The notes beneath the pieces were generated by a model. The model was not told the DNA's origin and searched no databases. It worked only from the letters and a program-made list of their open reading frames with translations. A program made the translations under genes and the position numbers. Below, piece after piece: positions 14,401-25,540 of a stretch of DNA of 64,000 bases. Within the stretch, counting starts at the first letter, position 1. Each line of letters starts with the position of its first letter. Where the stretch lies: contig OU744736.1 in the NCBI GenBank assembly GCA_916613615.1, positions 3,994,330 to 4,058,329 of the forward strand. The letters are read 5' to 3'. This DNA comes from Steromphala cineraria. Taxonomy: Eukaryota; Mollusca; Gastropoda; Trochida; Trochidae.

Positions 14401-17400
14401 TCAATGACTGTGATTTAATCGTTGTCCCTAAGACACAGGTAATAGACAAATTCTAGAGCTTCTTCAACCATGTGAGGAGTACTTTTGGACTTTTGGCATC
14501 TATACAATGCCTGTATGCATAAATCCATAGTTTGAAAAGGTTAAATTTTTTTAAATGATTTACATTCTCACCTTTTTATTTATAGACGTCAAGAATTTGT
14601 TCTCAAATCACTTAAAGACTGGCAACATTTTTCATTTATTCAGACGATGCATCGATGATGACAAACAAGAAAATGTGATATAAATGGAAACTTGGTTTGT
14701 CTCTTATTGCCTTCTGCTAGGTGTATTTTGCCAATGCAATTAAGGCATAAACATGTTCTACATTCCCTCCACCAGATTGTGTTACAAGCCAAACGAGGAG
14801 GCACTTACAATGGCGACATCTCAGTGGACGACATGTTGTTCCTCAACTGTCAGCCTCCAACAGTGACACCTGGTGGGTGTAGCAGGAACCAGTTCACCTG
14901 CAGCAACAGCTACTGTATAGATTCATCCAAACACTGCAACTACGCTAACGACTGTGGCGATACTTCTGATGAATTGGTGGGTAAAGAAAACACTTTATTT
15001 TGACTTGCACAGCAATGTCGGCTATTGTTTTGCTTAAAATTCGACTCGTACACATGGTAACTATCCATTTAAAACTAGCGGACAAATAGAAACATCAAAT
15101 GATTGATATGTAAGATACTCATCAGCCTTCTTTTGAAATGTTTGCACATATATGTAGAAACGGTTCCAAAATGCATGTTTTATGTGTCAATTTCTGATTT
15201 CATTAGAAGTTGTTGCACGTTAAACAGTGAATTGTTGTATGCCACAACGAATGGGCTCGAACCTTGAGTTGTGCGAACTTAATTTTGATATCACAATTTA
15301 TACAGAATATATAATATTTGTCCTTGAGTGCTTCTTAAACATTTGTAGTCTATTGAATCGTCCAACTGATCAGGAAGTTCAAATAATATCCTTTCAAAAT
15401 TATTTTGCCAGAAATCTTTCTGCGATGCTACCTATCCTGGACGCTGCGACTTTGAACACACAATCTGCTCCTGGACACAAGAGGTCAACGATAACTTTGA
15501 CTGGACACTACATCAAGGTCCCACGATGACCCCTGGCACTGGACCTTCTGTTGACCATACAATGCGCAGAGTGTCCGGTAAGTCGCTTCATGGTACTGTG
15601 ACCCTTCGTATTATTTTCCTCGAACTAGAGGCACAATGTCGAATTCTTCCTTACCTCTTCTATTCCTACAGTTGGTACTCGTGATATTTTTATCTTTCTT
15701 TAAGAAAATACAGGCTGTAAGTATTATTTTATAACTCATTTTCCTTTGGGTTAACGAGGCCTGATTTTCCTAAAGATCAGCATTTAGCGACAGATGTACT
15801 TAAGACCAAAGTCGGTAAATGTTTGATAAATTACATTTTAGTGAGTGAGTGATTTGACGTTTTACCAGACTTTGGCAGTGTTATTCAGCCATTAGCAATT
15901 TCATAAAATATACATGGCCCCTGTAACGTGCTTATTGAAGGTTATCATTATTAATTTGAAAGTAAGATCACAGGAGAGTAAGACACTTGGAGTGTGTTCA
16001 CATGAAATTTTTCAACATACATATGACATTTGTATTCAGGCCACTTCCTCTACATTGAGACGTCTTCCCCAGCTAAGCAAGGAGACAAAGCTAGACTTGC
16101 TTCATTCCCGATCAAGGGAGTATCCAGAAACTGTGCTGTAAGTTATCCTTATTTCTCTGAATAATTTTTTTTTTCTCTTGGATGTCGGCAAATATAACTG
16201 AGTGACTTTTCATACTATCCGCATAAAACAAGTATTAATAATTATGATGATACGTCATGTCCGCAAAAACCAAAATGTTACTTTTCTCGCATTTGAATAT
16301 TTTCCCCGAAACAGATATGATGCAATGTGGTTATTAATGACTTGGTGATTATAGGTCCGCTTTTGGTACAACATGAACGGTGCCGATGTTGGAACGTTAA
16401 CGATCTACAAGAGATTCAGCTACTCTGCAAAGGGTCTATACACAATCAATCACTTCAACATAAACGGCGGTGATGTGTGGGTAGAGACACAGAATGTTCT
16501 TGATGGAAAGGGAGGAACAGGAGACTACATGGTAAAAGCCTCATTAGTATAATTAAAGCGTATTTGCATATAAAAAGAAATGAAGTGATAAAAATATAAT
16601 GATTAGAGCGTATTTCAGCACACCATCAAAGTTTAGTTGACGCATTAGATAACGCACCGAGGAGAGGAATACACTAGCAATTTAAGTGCCTGAGTTCAAC
16701 TTATATTGATGTGACCATTCACTAGTATTTACTGCTTAGTCTACTGGTTAGATGTTTGTATGTTAAGGTGTCGCCCGCTCTGAGGGTGTCGGTTCGTATC
16801 CCGAAATGATCTCGACCCGGTAAACATTTTGTGCTATTGCAGGCAGTGTGATTCTTTGTATGATTTACTTTAAGAAACATAACATTTAGATATAATTACA
16901 TTAATGTTGCCTTCTTCACATGTTCTACTCCTTGTTCAGGTTGTGATTGAAGGCACGAGAGGAAAGGGATACCGGGGAGACATCGCTATTGACGACATTT
17001 CATTAACCCCAGGCTGTGAGACAGGCGGTAAGATACATCAATTGTTTTACCAGAAAGTGAATGACAAACGAATTACATTTTATGAAATATGAAAACATAA
17101 AAATGAGAATTAAAAGTCATTTTTGATGTGGTTTACCAGGTTCGATCCCCGGACAGCCGACCGCCCCACCCACTTCACCATCAACTTGCAGTCACATGCT
17201 GTTGACATGTCAGAACGGCAACTGCTATGCTCGGAACCAGCAGTGCAACTTCCACGACGACTGTGGTGATCAGACAGATGAAACATCGTGTGGTATGATG
17301 ATTTTAATTATTTGCTATGAATCAATCAATGAGCCCTGACGCTTGATGGGAAATGGTGTTACGTAATGGATGACAAGTGCAAACAAATAAAGTTGAATTT

Positions 17401-20400
17401 TAACAGCATAATAATCTCACAATAGAAAACTGATCTGATATTTAAAATGTTTAGAGTGTTAGCACTAGGTATGATGCACTAGGTCACAGATTGAATCCAA
17501 AACCACACATTCATTGAACCCAAATATATGTTCAGATACAGTAACTAACAAGATTCACTCTTTACATACATACTCCATGTATGCTGACGATAAGATAGTT
17601 AATCTATGGTATATGATTATATATATGAAATGAATCAAGGCCAGTATCATTCATCGGAAACGCAGTAAAATGGTTGTCAAACTTGTCAAATCCAATAGTT
17701 AAAATTATCTTTGTTTAATAAAGGTACGACCTGCAACTTTGAAAATGGCATGTGTGGATGGAAGAACGACAAGGGAGAGACATTCGACTGGTCAATGCAG
17801 ACCGGACCTACACAGAGTGCTGGGACTGGACCATCGAATGACCACACTCTCGGAAACAGCAACGGTACGCAATTCTCGTAAATCTGGGGGATACTGTTAA
17901 GTCGTAATAAGACTTACCCCCAGCATAATACTCCAAGCTGAGTGAGCCTGGGAACCCATGCAGATACAGATACAGACTCACCATGTGTTGCTAAGGAACC
18001 TTAATTGTAGCGGGAAGTAATACTAAGGCGGTATCTCTATCGTTATATTCGTTATTGTTATTAACGATCAGATGCATATGGGAAATGTTCATAATTCTTT
18101 TAATCAAAATTCGTTCGAAATCTTTTTTCTCATTTTTTGAAGTTTGGATTTGCTCATTGCTTGAATATTCATACACAAACGTCAGACACAAATGACGAGT
18201 TTGATTGACTGATTAGCTAGATGAGTTAAGATGCTTCAAAATCCAAAGAGATAACGCATAAACGTTTAAATTATCAGTGAAGAAAATACTCACCAGTCAA
18301 TTGATTTATCCCGATATCTACAGGTCACTATATGTACGTGGAGACAAGTGGCAATCGTCACCGTGGAGACACCGCCATATTGGAGAGTTCCATCTATGCC
18401 AGGAGCGGAGCCAACTGCAACCTGACCTTCTGGTACCACATGCACGGTACCCAGACCGGCTCACTCAACGTCTATGTGAAGACAGCTCAGGATGGAATGG
18501 TAACCGTCTGGGACAAGTCTGGCAGTCAAGTCAACGCCTGGCAACAAGGCAGTGTTCTTTTGGGTTCAAGAAGAAGTTTCGCCATCATGTTTGAAGCCGT
18601 GACAGGAAACGGGTTCCTGGGAGATATCGCCATTGATGATATAAAGTACAGCAACTGTGGACTTGGTGAGTAGAATCAGAAGAATTTCAAACAGAAAGTA
18701 AGCTAACGACTAACATTAAGGCTTGGTTTAGTAGATCCACGTTGCTGTAACTAAGCTATAAAGCTGTAGAGGCGATGTATTCTATCAAATGTTTGATAAA
18801 GTATATAGTATCGTCTAGATAAACAGTTTTTTTATCTATTGTAAGGTACAATCGCTCAAAGCTGCAACTCGAATCAGTTCATGTGCGCCAATCAACTGCA
18901 GTGTGTGGACTATGTGGACATGTGTGACAGAACAGCTGACTGTACTGACGGTTCAGATGAATACCCCAGCAATTGCCGTGAGTAATATTGTTGATCTGAT
19001 ATGAACATACTCATCGACTGTCGAGTTCATCAAAGTAACTCATATTTCCTTTAAGTGAGATGTAACCTAGTTTGTTAAGCGTCTGCTCATCAGTCCAGAG
19101 AAGAGGGTTAGTTAAAAGTTAAAAATGGTAGTTGCTGCTTCGTTCAGAATATTAAGGATAGAACAACGCTTGAACTTTGGCTGCAATGTCACTGAGGGTC
19201 AAGGGCAGAAACAGATTTTGGTATTGAGGACAAGAAGAGTTATCGTTGTCATCATCAAATTCGAGATGCTTTTCAACACGTAGGATTTATGAATTATGAA
19301 TTATCCGAAAAGCCGTAACCCATTATGTACTATGAATAAATATTTTCGTTTTAACAGCCAAACAACTTGGCGACTGTACCTTCGACACGACGACCTGGCT
19401 GACCGACTGTAACTGGCAGCAGTTGAAGAGCGATGATGAGAATTGGTACCAGGCAGCAGCAACCAACAAGAAGGGGTCAGGACCACCGAGTGACCACAGT
19501 CGGACAGCAACTGGTCAGTGTAACAGCCGCTTCTTATGGTGTTTAGTTTGTCAAACAATTTGACACATCGTATAGTCGAAAGTCGTTAAGTTAGGAAGGG
19601 GTAACGGTAAAAATAAAACCTGGATAAGTAATGTTTCTTTGCCAATACCGGAATTGCGTTATAAAATGATGTAATAAATAAAGTAAATGATGTTTTCATG
19701 ATCCAAAGAATCTTACGTGTTGAATTGTCGGCTACTCATTTACTCCGTATGGAATTATCGATCATTGATCATATTTTGAAATAATATCATTAGTTGACTA
19801 TGATTATACTGATTTGGTAAGACCAAACGAAACCATAAATATTTTAGTATTGAACGATATATGAGTTATTTTTATTGTATTATTTTAAAACATGTTTTAG
19901 GTAAATACATCTACATGGACGCCAGTAAGATGAATGTAGGTGACATCACCAGTGTTGCCACGCCCACCTTCCCTCCCAGTACGGAGCTGTGTCATCTGAG
20001 GTTCTACTACTTCATGCGTGGATCACCGGACATGGGACCTTTTAAGGTACATATGACATACTTTTGAAGCGATCTCTATAAATTTCAGACATGTTTGTTC
20101 ATTCATGTTGTTCAACAAATTCTGACTTTATCAAATGAAAAATACCGTATTGGCTTAAGGAATGCAAACAAGTTTTTTGTACGGTACATTAACACGAGCT
20201 GTCATGTTTTACTTCATTTTATCTTTTTTTCACTTTGATTAATGGTTCAAATGAAACCAATGTTTAAATGTGGTCACGTTCCGTTATTGGTCCTGTACAT
20301 TCTGAATATAACGAAACTAAAATGATTAATTTCTGAAACATCATAATCCGTGTTTGCGTGACCATGATATATGTATTTTATATATGACACTGTGATTGTT

Positions 20401-23400
20401 AATACAGAATTGGAAACTTGGTGTATGACTGTATATATAGAAAGTTCTTTATTCAATGAGGCTAAATACGTGATCATGAACAACAAGTTACTTAACCAAT
20501 TGCACCTTAAATTGACAGAGGTTCATGTGATATTGAACATCACTTTATGAACATTTGATTGACCTTCAGGTGTATCTTGAGAACAGCCAGCACCAGCGCA
20601 ATCTGATCTGGACGATGAGCAACAGTCAGGGGTACGGGTGGAAGAGAGTCAACATCCCCATCGGCGACACTCTGGGCTTCAGGGTTGTCTTCGTAGCAGA
20701 GCGTGGTACTGGTACCCTGGGAGATATCGCCCTTGATGACGTCACATTCACTCCGGAATGTACCACAGGAAGTACGTGCAATTCAGTGTTATTAACGAGA
20801 ATGTTCACAAAGCAGCAACGTTCATATAAATGACAACTAACAAGAGTCCTTCATCGAAAACGTAATGATCACCTGCTATGAAAAGGTGTCAATACAAATA
20901 AATGTCTTGCTGATACATCAACGTATCTCGAAATCTATTAAAATGAAAAGATGTTATAGTATATCCTCATTTCAAAACCTCCCCGAAATTTCGTCATTTT
21001 AATGAATAACCCGAGTCTCAGAATTGTTTCGGTGACAATTAATTAAGAGTTGGTCCTGCATCTGAGTCCAAGTTCTCTTGTTGTATGGAACCAAAATGTC
21101 TATTTTGTATCCCATTTCCTCTATTGCAGAGCCCCGGCCAACTAGCGGAGTGGTGTGTAGCGCCCAGCAGTTCATGTGTAGTCCTCTACAGCAGTGCATG
21201 TCCAACACGTGGAAGTGTGACGGTGTTCAGGACTGCCCTGATGGAACTGATGAACCCTCCAACTGCCCAACCGTCACGTACGCTACCAACTGTAAGTGAT
21301 ATCAACATGTCTCTTTGTGGTTTTCATGCGACAAGTCATGTTTTAAACATTACCATAGCAAACAAACCATTCATAAAAGCCAATAAATAATCATACATCA
21401 TAATAGCAAATAAACTTACAGATGTGGAGCTTCGACTAATGATAGGAACTGTGCAAAAGGCATTCTTTGAATTGAATATGGTACGTTTTTATCTGCATTG
21501 GGAGATTTAAAATTATAAATCAATAGTACCTCATTCGGGTTTTGTTATTCATAAGTTATGTAAGACACAACTAGTTAGTAAATATAAGCGGATCATGTTT
21601 TATCTTTGTAATAGAAATATAAAAAGAACAGTTCTCCTCGTCAAATATACCGACAGCAATAAAAATGACTCTTTCACTTTTAGCCAAGGGACAAACGATT
21701 ATCCCCGTGAAAACAACGCCAAGGCCAACGCCATCACCAAGTCATGTGACCCAGGGTCCGAATCTGTGTCCAGACGGTCAGTTTATGTGCACCAGCAACA
21801 AGCAGTGCATCTTCGCGCGACTTATCTGTGATGGGGTTAATGACTGCGCCGATAAATCCGACGAACAGGGATGTGGAGGTAATCATTTATTTTTCATTTT
21901 TAATCAAGTTTCGATGCCATCAATCATAATTACTCTGCTTCTCTGCAACTTACTTTTGTGTAAACAACTGTTAAGCGAGTTTAACTGGACATCGCTGCCA
22001 ATAATGACATATATAATGTTTAGTTTTGGTTAGTTTTAATAGAATGTTTGTTATTTGATGTTCATTTGTATGTGCACAATTATATGTTTTACGTTTTCGT
22101 TTGCAGTTGGTTGTGGAGTAAACAGTTTCTACTGCAAGTCTATACGAATGTGTAAACCCCAGATTCTACTGTGCAACAAGAACACAAACTGCCCACTGCG
22201 AGCTGGGGACCAAATTGGACAGGACGAATCAAGTTGTAACCGTACGTCTTACACCTTGCATACTCATAATGTCAAAGTCTGCAACTTATTGCCGAAATAT
22301 TGCCATGAACTTACTAACTTACTAACTTCAACTCACTATTATTCATAAGTTCATACAGTGGACTTAATATTGAATATTTTCATGATAAAGCATCTGAACG
22401 TTTAAGACATGAACGATTTGAATTTTTAACTCGTGAGGGTTATTCTGTATTGGCAAACTTAAAAAATTAAGACGAAAGGGGTAGAATACTTCAGTGTAAG
22501 TATTCACGCACGGTAAGTAGGTTATGAAAGTGATAAATAAATGCAATGAAGGGAAGGTGTTGATGATAATTCTCTTCTCTTTGCAAGACTGTTTCTCTCA
22601 ATAAACTGAAATGACTGTTGTACATTCTATTATTTGAAAACAAAATCCATATTAGCAAGTGCATTATTTTACTTTATTTCTCAGAATGCCCAAACAACTA
22701 CTGTCTTAACGGAGGAAACTGTACTATCCACCAGCCTGGTATTGGTCCTAGGTGCAAGTGAGTTCTCATTTCTGAAAAATAGAATATCTATTCGGTTTAT
22801 CAATATCATTTGGACTCTCTCTCTCTCTCTGTGTCTCTGACTCTTTTTCCCTTGCTTCTTTCACCTCCTCCCCTCTCTCGTCGATCTCTTACTCTTTGTA
22901 ATGCTATCCAACCCTCTGTGCGTCTGGTTTCATTTATAGATACACTATATCGACTTCTGCAATGTCTTTAAGGGCCTTGAGATTAGATAATAATTATGCA
23001 ATATTTCTAAATAGTTCTTGGGTAAGATTCATAATTGTTTGTACAGGTGCCAGAAGAACTATTCTGGAAGGAGATGTCAGACATCCAATATCAAACCAGG
23101 ATCCACTCAAGCCTCTGTCGCCAACGATTCCACCAATACTGGTCAGTATTCTGCGTATCTCACAGTTTGTATTTGATTTAATTTTTTAATTGGTTTACAA
23201 TGTACACAACTTCAGAACGTTCATCTGTGTACTTAGTTTATCATTCTCTGAGAACACCAAAAACTATTGTAAAATAATTCCAAGCAATAATTGGGACTGT
23301 TTGTATGATAAATAAACTTAGCAAAATGTTAAGATAGGGGGTAGCTATGTCATACCATGAAGGATGTAGGTGAAATGGTATAGAGACTGTCTACATAAAA

Positions 23401-24653
23401 ATGCAAATGCTTGCATGTGTCCTGTAGTAATTGTACATACCACAGCAAAATATTAAGATAGAGTGTTGCTTTCTCCTACGAGGTAAGATGTAGCTGAAAA
23501 AGTTCCATACGCGTGGAAAACAAGTTTAGTCTTACCCATTGATGTTTGATAAGGTAACAGATGACCAATGCAAATCAACGTACAGTGCTATTAACATAAT
23601 GTGTTCTGTTCCTAGCTGCCTGGGCTGCTCCAGTGGGTATCCTGATCGTCCTCCTGGCTATCGGTGCAGGAGTGGGCGGCTTCATGTTCTACAGGAAAAG
23701 GCAACAGAGGTACTACACTATGTTCATCATTATAGCCTTCTGTTACACACGAATATTTGAATTAATACACAATCATCACATCGTTTATCTTCTCTCTTGT
23801 AGTATGTCAGTCTGTTTGTTTTGCAGTTCATGCAAAGCAAATCGAGGATTTAAAGGCCGTAATTTGATGTTTTTTGAGAGCTGGCGTATCATTTTGACAT
23901 TAAAAATTCTGGCATGTTGATGAAGCGTAGAGATCTATAACCTAAGGCATTGTACTTACACTTATCCGAGAGACTGTGGGCTCTATAACCATGTTGATGA
24001 GAGTAACAAGTTAGCACAGATATTTAATATGAAGAAGCCTGTCGTGTATCAATGTTTACCTATTTGTTTCCTCTCCAGAGCGCTGCTGTACGGTTCTGGT
24101 AACCAAGGACTCTCAAACCCTGTCTACGACTACGGTACCGGCGAATCTGACGTAAGTGTTTCTGTGTAACTAATTACCTTTAATGAATGGAATCCTTAAG
24201 CTTACCGTAAATATATACGTTATTACATTGCAGCATTTCGACAATTTAATATTAAAGCGCCCATTAAGTATCATTTTAAGTATATTTGTTAAAAATCATT
24301 ATTTGATTAATAATTTGATACGATAATATTTAGATTTTAGCAATTATCATTCAACTGACATGGTTCCGATGTCCAGCTCCTTCACTAAAATAAAGATACA
24401 ATAGTTAAAAAGAATGGCATTATCTTTCATTGAGGGATATATAACGATTAAATTTGTTATAAATCAATTAAACTCAAAATGTGAAAATCACTTTATCTAC
24501 TTAGCATTAAAAAAGCATTTGACCTATTTATGAACATAATTATTAACTCATGATGATATTTGGTTCCAGTACCAGATGTCGGAGCTGGAACCGCCCAATC
24601 TGAACACGGACTCGTCCCTGTCAATCGACAACCCGCTATACTCCGAGGCTTAA
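800..24653 (+). CDS. MALRD1: MALRD1-like giant MAM/LDL-receptor class A transmembrane protein (5'-partial, 26 exons)
   Basis: Twenty-six exons join with consistent phases to 14,549 coding bases, about 4,848 residues, ending at TAA 24651-24653. I count 23 MAM domains (each opening with C-x-F-E, then FDW, TGP and DHT motifs and closing near a DIAIDD motif), 18 LDLa modules (C..DC.D.SDE..C), one EGF module, one helix and a tail of about 55 residues. MAM/LDLa alternation followed by EGF, helix and NPxY tail is the architecture of vertebrate MALRD1/Diet1, an intestinal protein linked to FGF15/19 production and bile acid control. That function is known only in mammals and should not be transferred. 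The vertebrate protein is roughly half this size. The first domain here is complete, but signal peptide and start codon lie outside the window. Identification rests on domain order, so another large MAM/LDLa protein remains possible. Confidence 0.88.
1455..1515 (+). repeat. Intronic copy of the CAGAGGCAGCTCA repeat end
   Basis: Inside the first intron lies the string CTCCCCACAGAGGCAACTAA followed about 30 bp later by GAGCTGCCTCTGT, an inverted pair. Both ends closely resemble the terminal repeats of the MITE-like element at 59608-60228. It looks like an internally deleted copy in which the two ends have nearly met. Confidence 0.5.
2636..13222 (+). CDS. MALRD1: Giant 10,587-bp exon: end of MAM2 through LDLa12
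   Basis: The exon opens at AG|GTTACT (phase 1, completing a Gly codon) and closes at TGTG|GTAAGT in phase 1, so it is a symmetric 1-1 exon of about 3,529 codons without a stop. It carries most of MAM2, all of MAM3-MAM19 and LDLa1-12. MAM5-MAM11 follow one another without an LDLa between them; elsewhere MAM and LDLa alternate, joined by Thr/Pro/Ser-rich linkers. Flanking MAMs have introns inside the domain, but none of the domains here do. LDLa1 (about 3019-3092) lacks two of the six expected cysteines. MAM19 (from about 12535) lacks its first cysteine (FNFETSF in place of CxFE). The open frame runs past the donor to 13350, but that tail (from SYLKSNN) is intronic and domain-free. Confidence 0.9.
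13623..14976 (+). CDS. MALRD1: Exons 5-7: divergent MAM20 and LDLa13
   Basis: Exons 13623-13752, 13973-14261 and 14776-14976. MAM20 lacks the usual CxFE opening ([12 protein letters not shown] is seen) but keeps SDHTKSP, the aromatic core and a phase-0 cut before IVLQAKRGG, matching the second intron position of MAM1. LDLa13 follows with CSRNQFTC and [13 protein letters not shown] spacing (NDCGDTSDE). The donor at 14977 (GTGGGT) is preferred over GTAAAG at 14981 because only the first keeps phase 0 into the next exon. Confidence 0.85.
15412..17027 (+). CDS. MALRD1: Exons 8-11: MAM21
   Basis: Exons 15412-15577, 16040-16137, 16355-16531 and 16940-17027. The first completes LDLa13 (SFCD) and opens MAM21 with [11 protein letters not shown]. 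The phase-1 cut before GHFLYIE and the phase-0 cut before VVIEGTRG repeat the MAM1 pattern, with an extra phase-0 cut after RNCA. The last exon ends with the MAM signature [10 protein letters not shown]. Confidence 0.85.
15839..15900 (+). repeat. Possible SINE-like fragment
   Basis: The run GTGAGTGAGTGATTTGACG with TTTTACCAGAC and ATTCAGCCAT resembles a dispersed motif (GTGAGTGAGT...TTTACGC...) that I remember from mollusc SINE-like repeats. This is recognition from memory only. Confidence 0.3.
16733..16850 (+). repeat. tRNA-derived SINE head
   Basis: The string TAGTCTACTGGTTAGATG fits a pol III A box and GGTTCGTATCC, about 45 bp later, fits a B box. This tRNA-like unit lies in an intron and has no closed acceptor stem, so I call it a SINE head, not a tRNA gene. 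The body after about 16810 is unassigned. Confidence 0.6.
17140..18665 (+). CDS. MALRD1: Exons 12-14: LDLa14 and MAM22
   Basis: Exons 17140-17292, 17724-17864 and 18324-18665, all in phase 1. LDLa14 contains CSHMLLTC and [15 protein letters not shown]22 opens with [11 protein letters not shown] and is cut in phase 1 before GHYMYVE, but the phase-0 intron near the domain end is absent, so its last 342 bp are one exon. That is a small-scale intron loss compared with MAM1 and MAM21. Confidence 0.87.
18846..20771 (+). CDS. MALRD1: Exons 15-18: LDLa15 and MAM23
   Basis: Exons 18846-18977, 19358-19513, 19901-20046 and 20570-20771. LDLa15 shows CNSNQFMC and [16 protein letters not shown]23 is atypical: it opens with [15 protein letters not shown] and has lost the FDW core (ENWYQ), but keeps [12 protein letters not shown] and [10 protein letters not shown]. 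Its phase-0 cut lies before VYLENS, earlier than in the other MAMs. Confidence 0.85.
21130..22241 (+). CDS. MALRD1: Exons 19-21: three consecutive LDLa modules (LDLa16-18)
   Basis: Exons 21130-21291, 21684-21878 and 22107-22241, one LDLa per phase-1 exon, the classic shufflable LDLa arrangement. LDLa16 and LDLa17 are the most canonical of the protein ([33 protein letters not shown]), with the acidic residues expected for calcium binding. LDLa18 is divergent, with an insert before the last cysteine ([15 protein letters not shown]). An alternative GT lies inside the Thr-rich linker before LDLa17. Confidence 0.86.
22685..23141 (+). CDS. MALRD1: Exons 22-23: EGF-like module and stalk
   Basis: Exons 22685-22757 and 23047-23141 encode [12 protein letters not shown] and [12 protein letters not shown], a six-cysteine EGF module split in phase 2 between its last paired cysteines. 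A short Ser/Thr/Asn-rich stalk follows before the membrane. One EGF module between the LDLa block and the helix matches the MALRD1 layout. Confidence 0.85.
23616..24653 (+). CDS. MALRD1: Exons 24-26: transmembrane helix and NPxY cytoplasmic tail
   Basis: Exons 23616-23709, 24079-24151 and 24570-24653. The helix (about residues 4767-4790 of the visible protein) reads [20 protein letters not shown] and is followed by the stop-transfer run YRKRQQR, giving a type I topology. The tail has SNPVYDYG (residues about 4809-4816) and DNPLYSEA at the very C-terminus, both NPxY sorting or PTB-binding motifs, on separate exons. This agrees with an endocytic receptor, as in LDLR/LRP tails. Confidence 0.88.
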
Positions 24654-24882
24654 ATACGTTCTTCAACGATGTATACACTTATAATCAAACTTAAATAAGA
24701 AAATCTGTGATATTTCCAATTATTTAATTATTTTTTAAATATTTACTTATACTTTTTTACTAGATTTGTTTATAAAGTGTTATTGTTGACGATGGAAGAT
24801 AATGAAGTAACCATACGAAAATCTGTGATATGTTGTTAATATTTGTTAAATGTTGTATAATGTAAATTTATTTGTATGATTT

Positions 24883-24899
24883 AATAAATTTTCAATAAA
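24883..24899 (+). promoter_or_regulatory. Polyadenylation signals of the MALRD1-like gene
   Basis: Two AATAAA hexamers (24883-24888 and 24894-24899) lie about 230 bp after the stop codon in AT-rich 3' UTR sequence, with a GT-rich stretch (GCATGTGTCC) just after them. Confidence 0.65.
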
Positions 24900-24904
24900 T
24901 GCAT

Positions 24905-25540
24905 GTGTCCTTTTATGACTAGCCAAACAATAAGGAGACATGAAATGGCATGAAATGTTCATAATATACATGAAAAATATGCACATTTACGTATATAGAG
25001 TGTGTGTGTATAAGGTGAAAACGTTGATGCTTTCGACGAAAGGAAAGGAAAATACTCACAAATTAAATGCAAAGATTATGTTCAACAAGTCGCAAATGAA
25101 TAAACTGTTATTATTTTAGATTTAGAATGAGTTGCAAAGTGACAAGATTCCCAATCTGCGCATGAAAGATGTAAACGTTTGAAAGCGTTGAACATGATTG
25201 AGACGTTCTGCCATGCGATGACTAAAAGATGAATGGTTTTACATTCCAAATTATGTCACTTACATAACATATATCAGTTATTGATCTGATAACTTATTCT
25301 ATTCATTGTCAAAATATTATTTTATTGCCTGCAAGATAAAACCATTAAATTCTTAGCCAAAACGTTATTACCAAAGAATTAATTCAAAATATTTCTTATT
25401 TCCAAATATAACGACAGGTTTCAAATTTATTTCAAATTCCATGAAAAAAGGAAGACAAACCCTCTAAAAGCAAAAGCGTTAAATAAAACTTTCCAAACAA
25501 GAAGAATAGTAAAATGGTCAGATGTACACACAAATAACAG
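24905..25540. other. Intergenic stretch without recognisable gene
   Basis: AT-rich sequence between the poly(A) signals and the satellite. I see no open frame with a known motif and no RNA gene. Confidence 0.5.

Noticed and set aside
17455..17530. Second tRNA-like SINE in the MALRD1-like gene
   Set aside because: Only a weak B-box-like string (GATTGAATCC) with a distant A-box-like string; too little to call.
22807..22860. CT-rich run in the MALRD1-like gene as a regulatory element
   Set aside because: A simple CT microsatellite in an intron, not close enough to the next acceptor to be its polypyrimidine tract.
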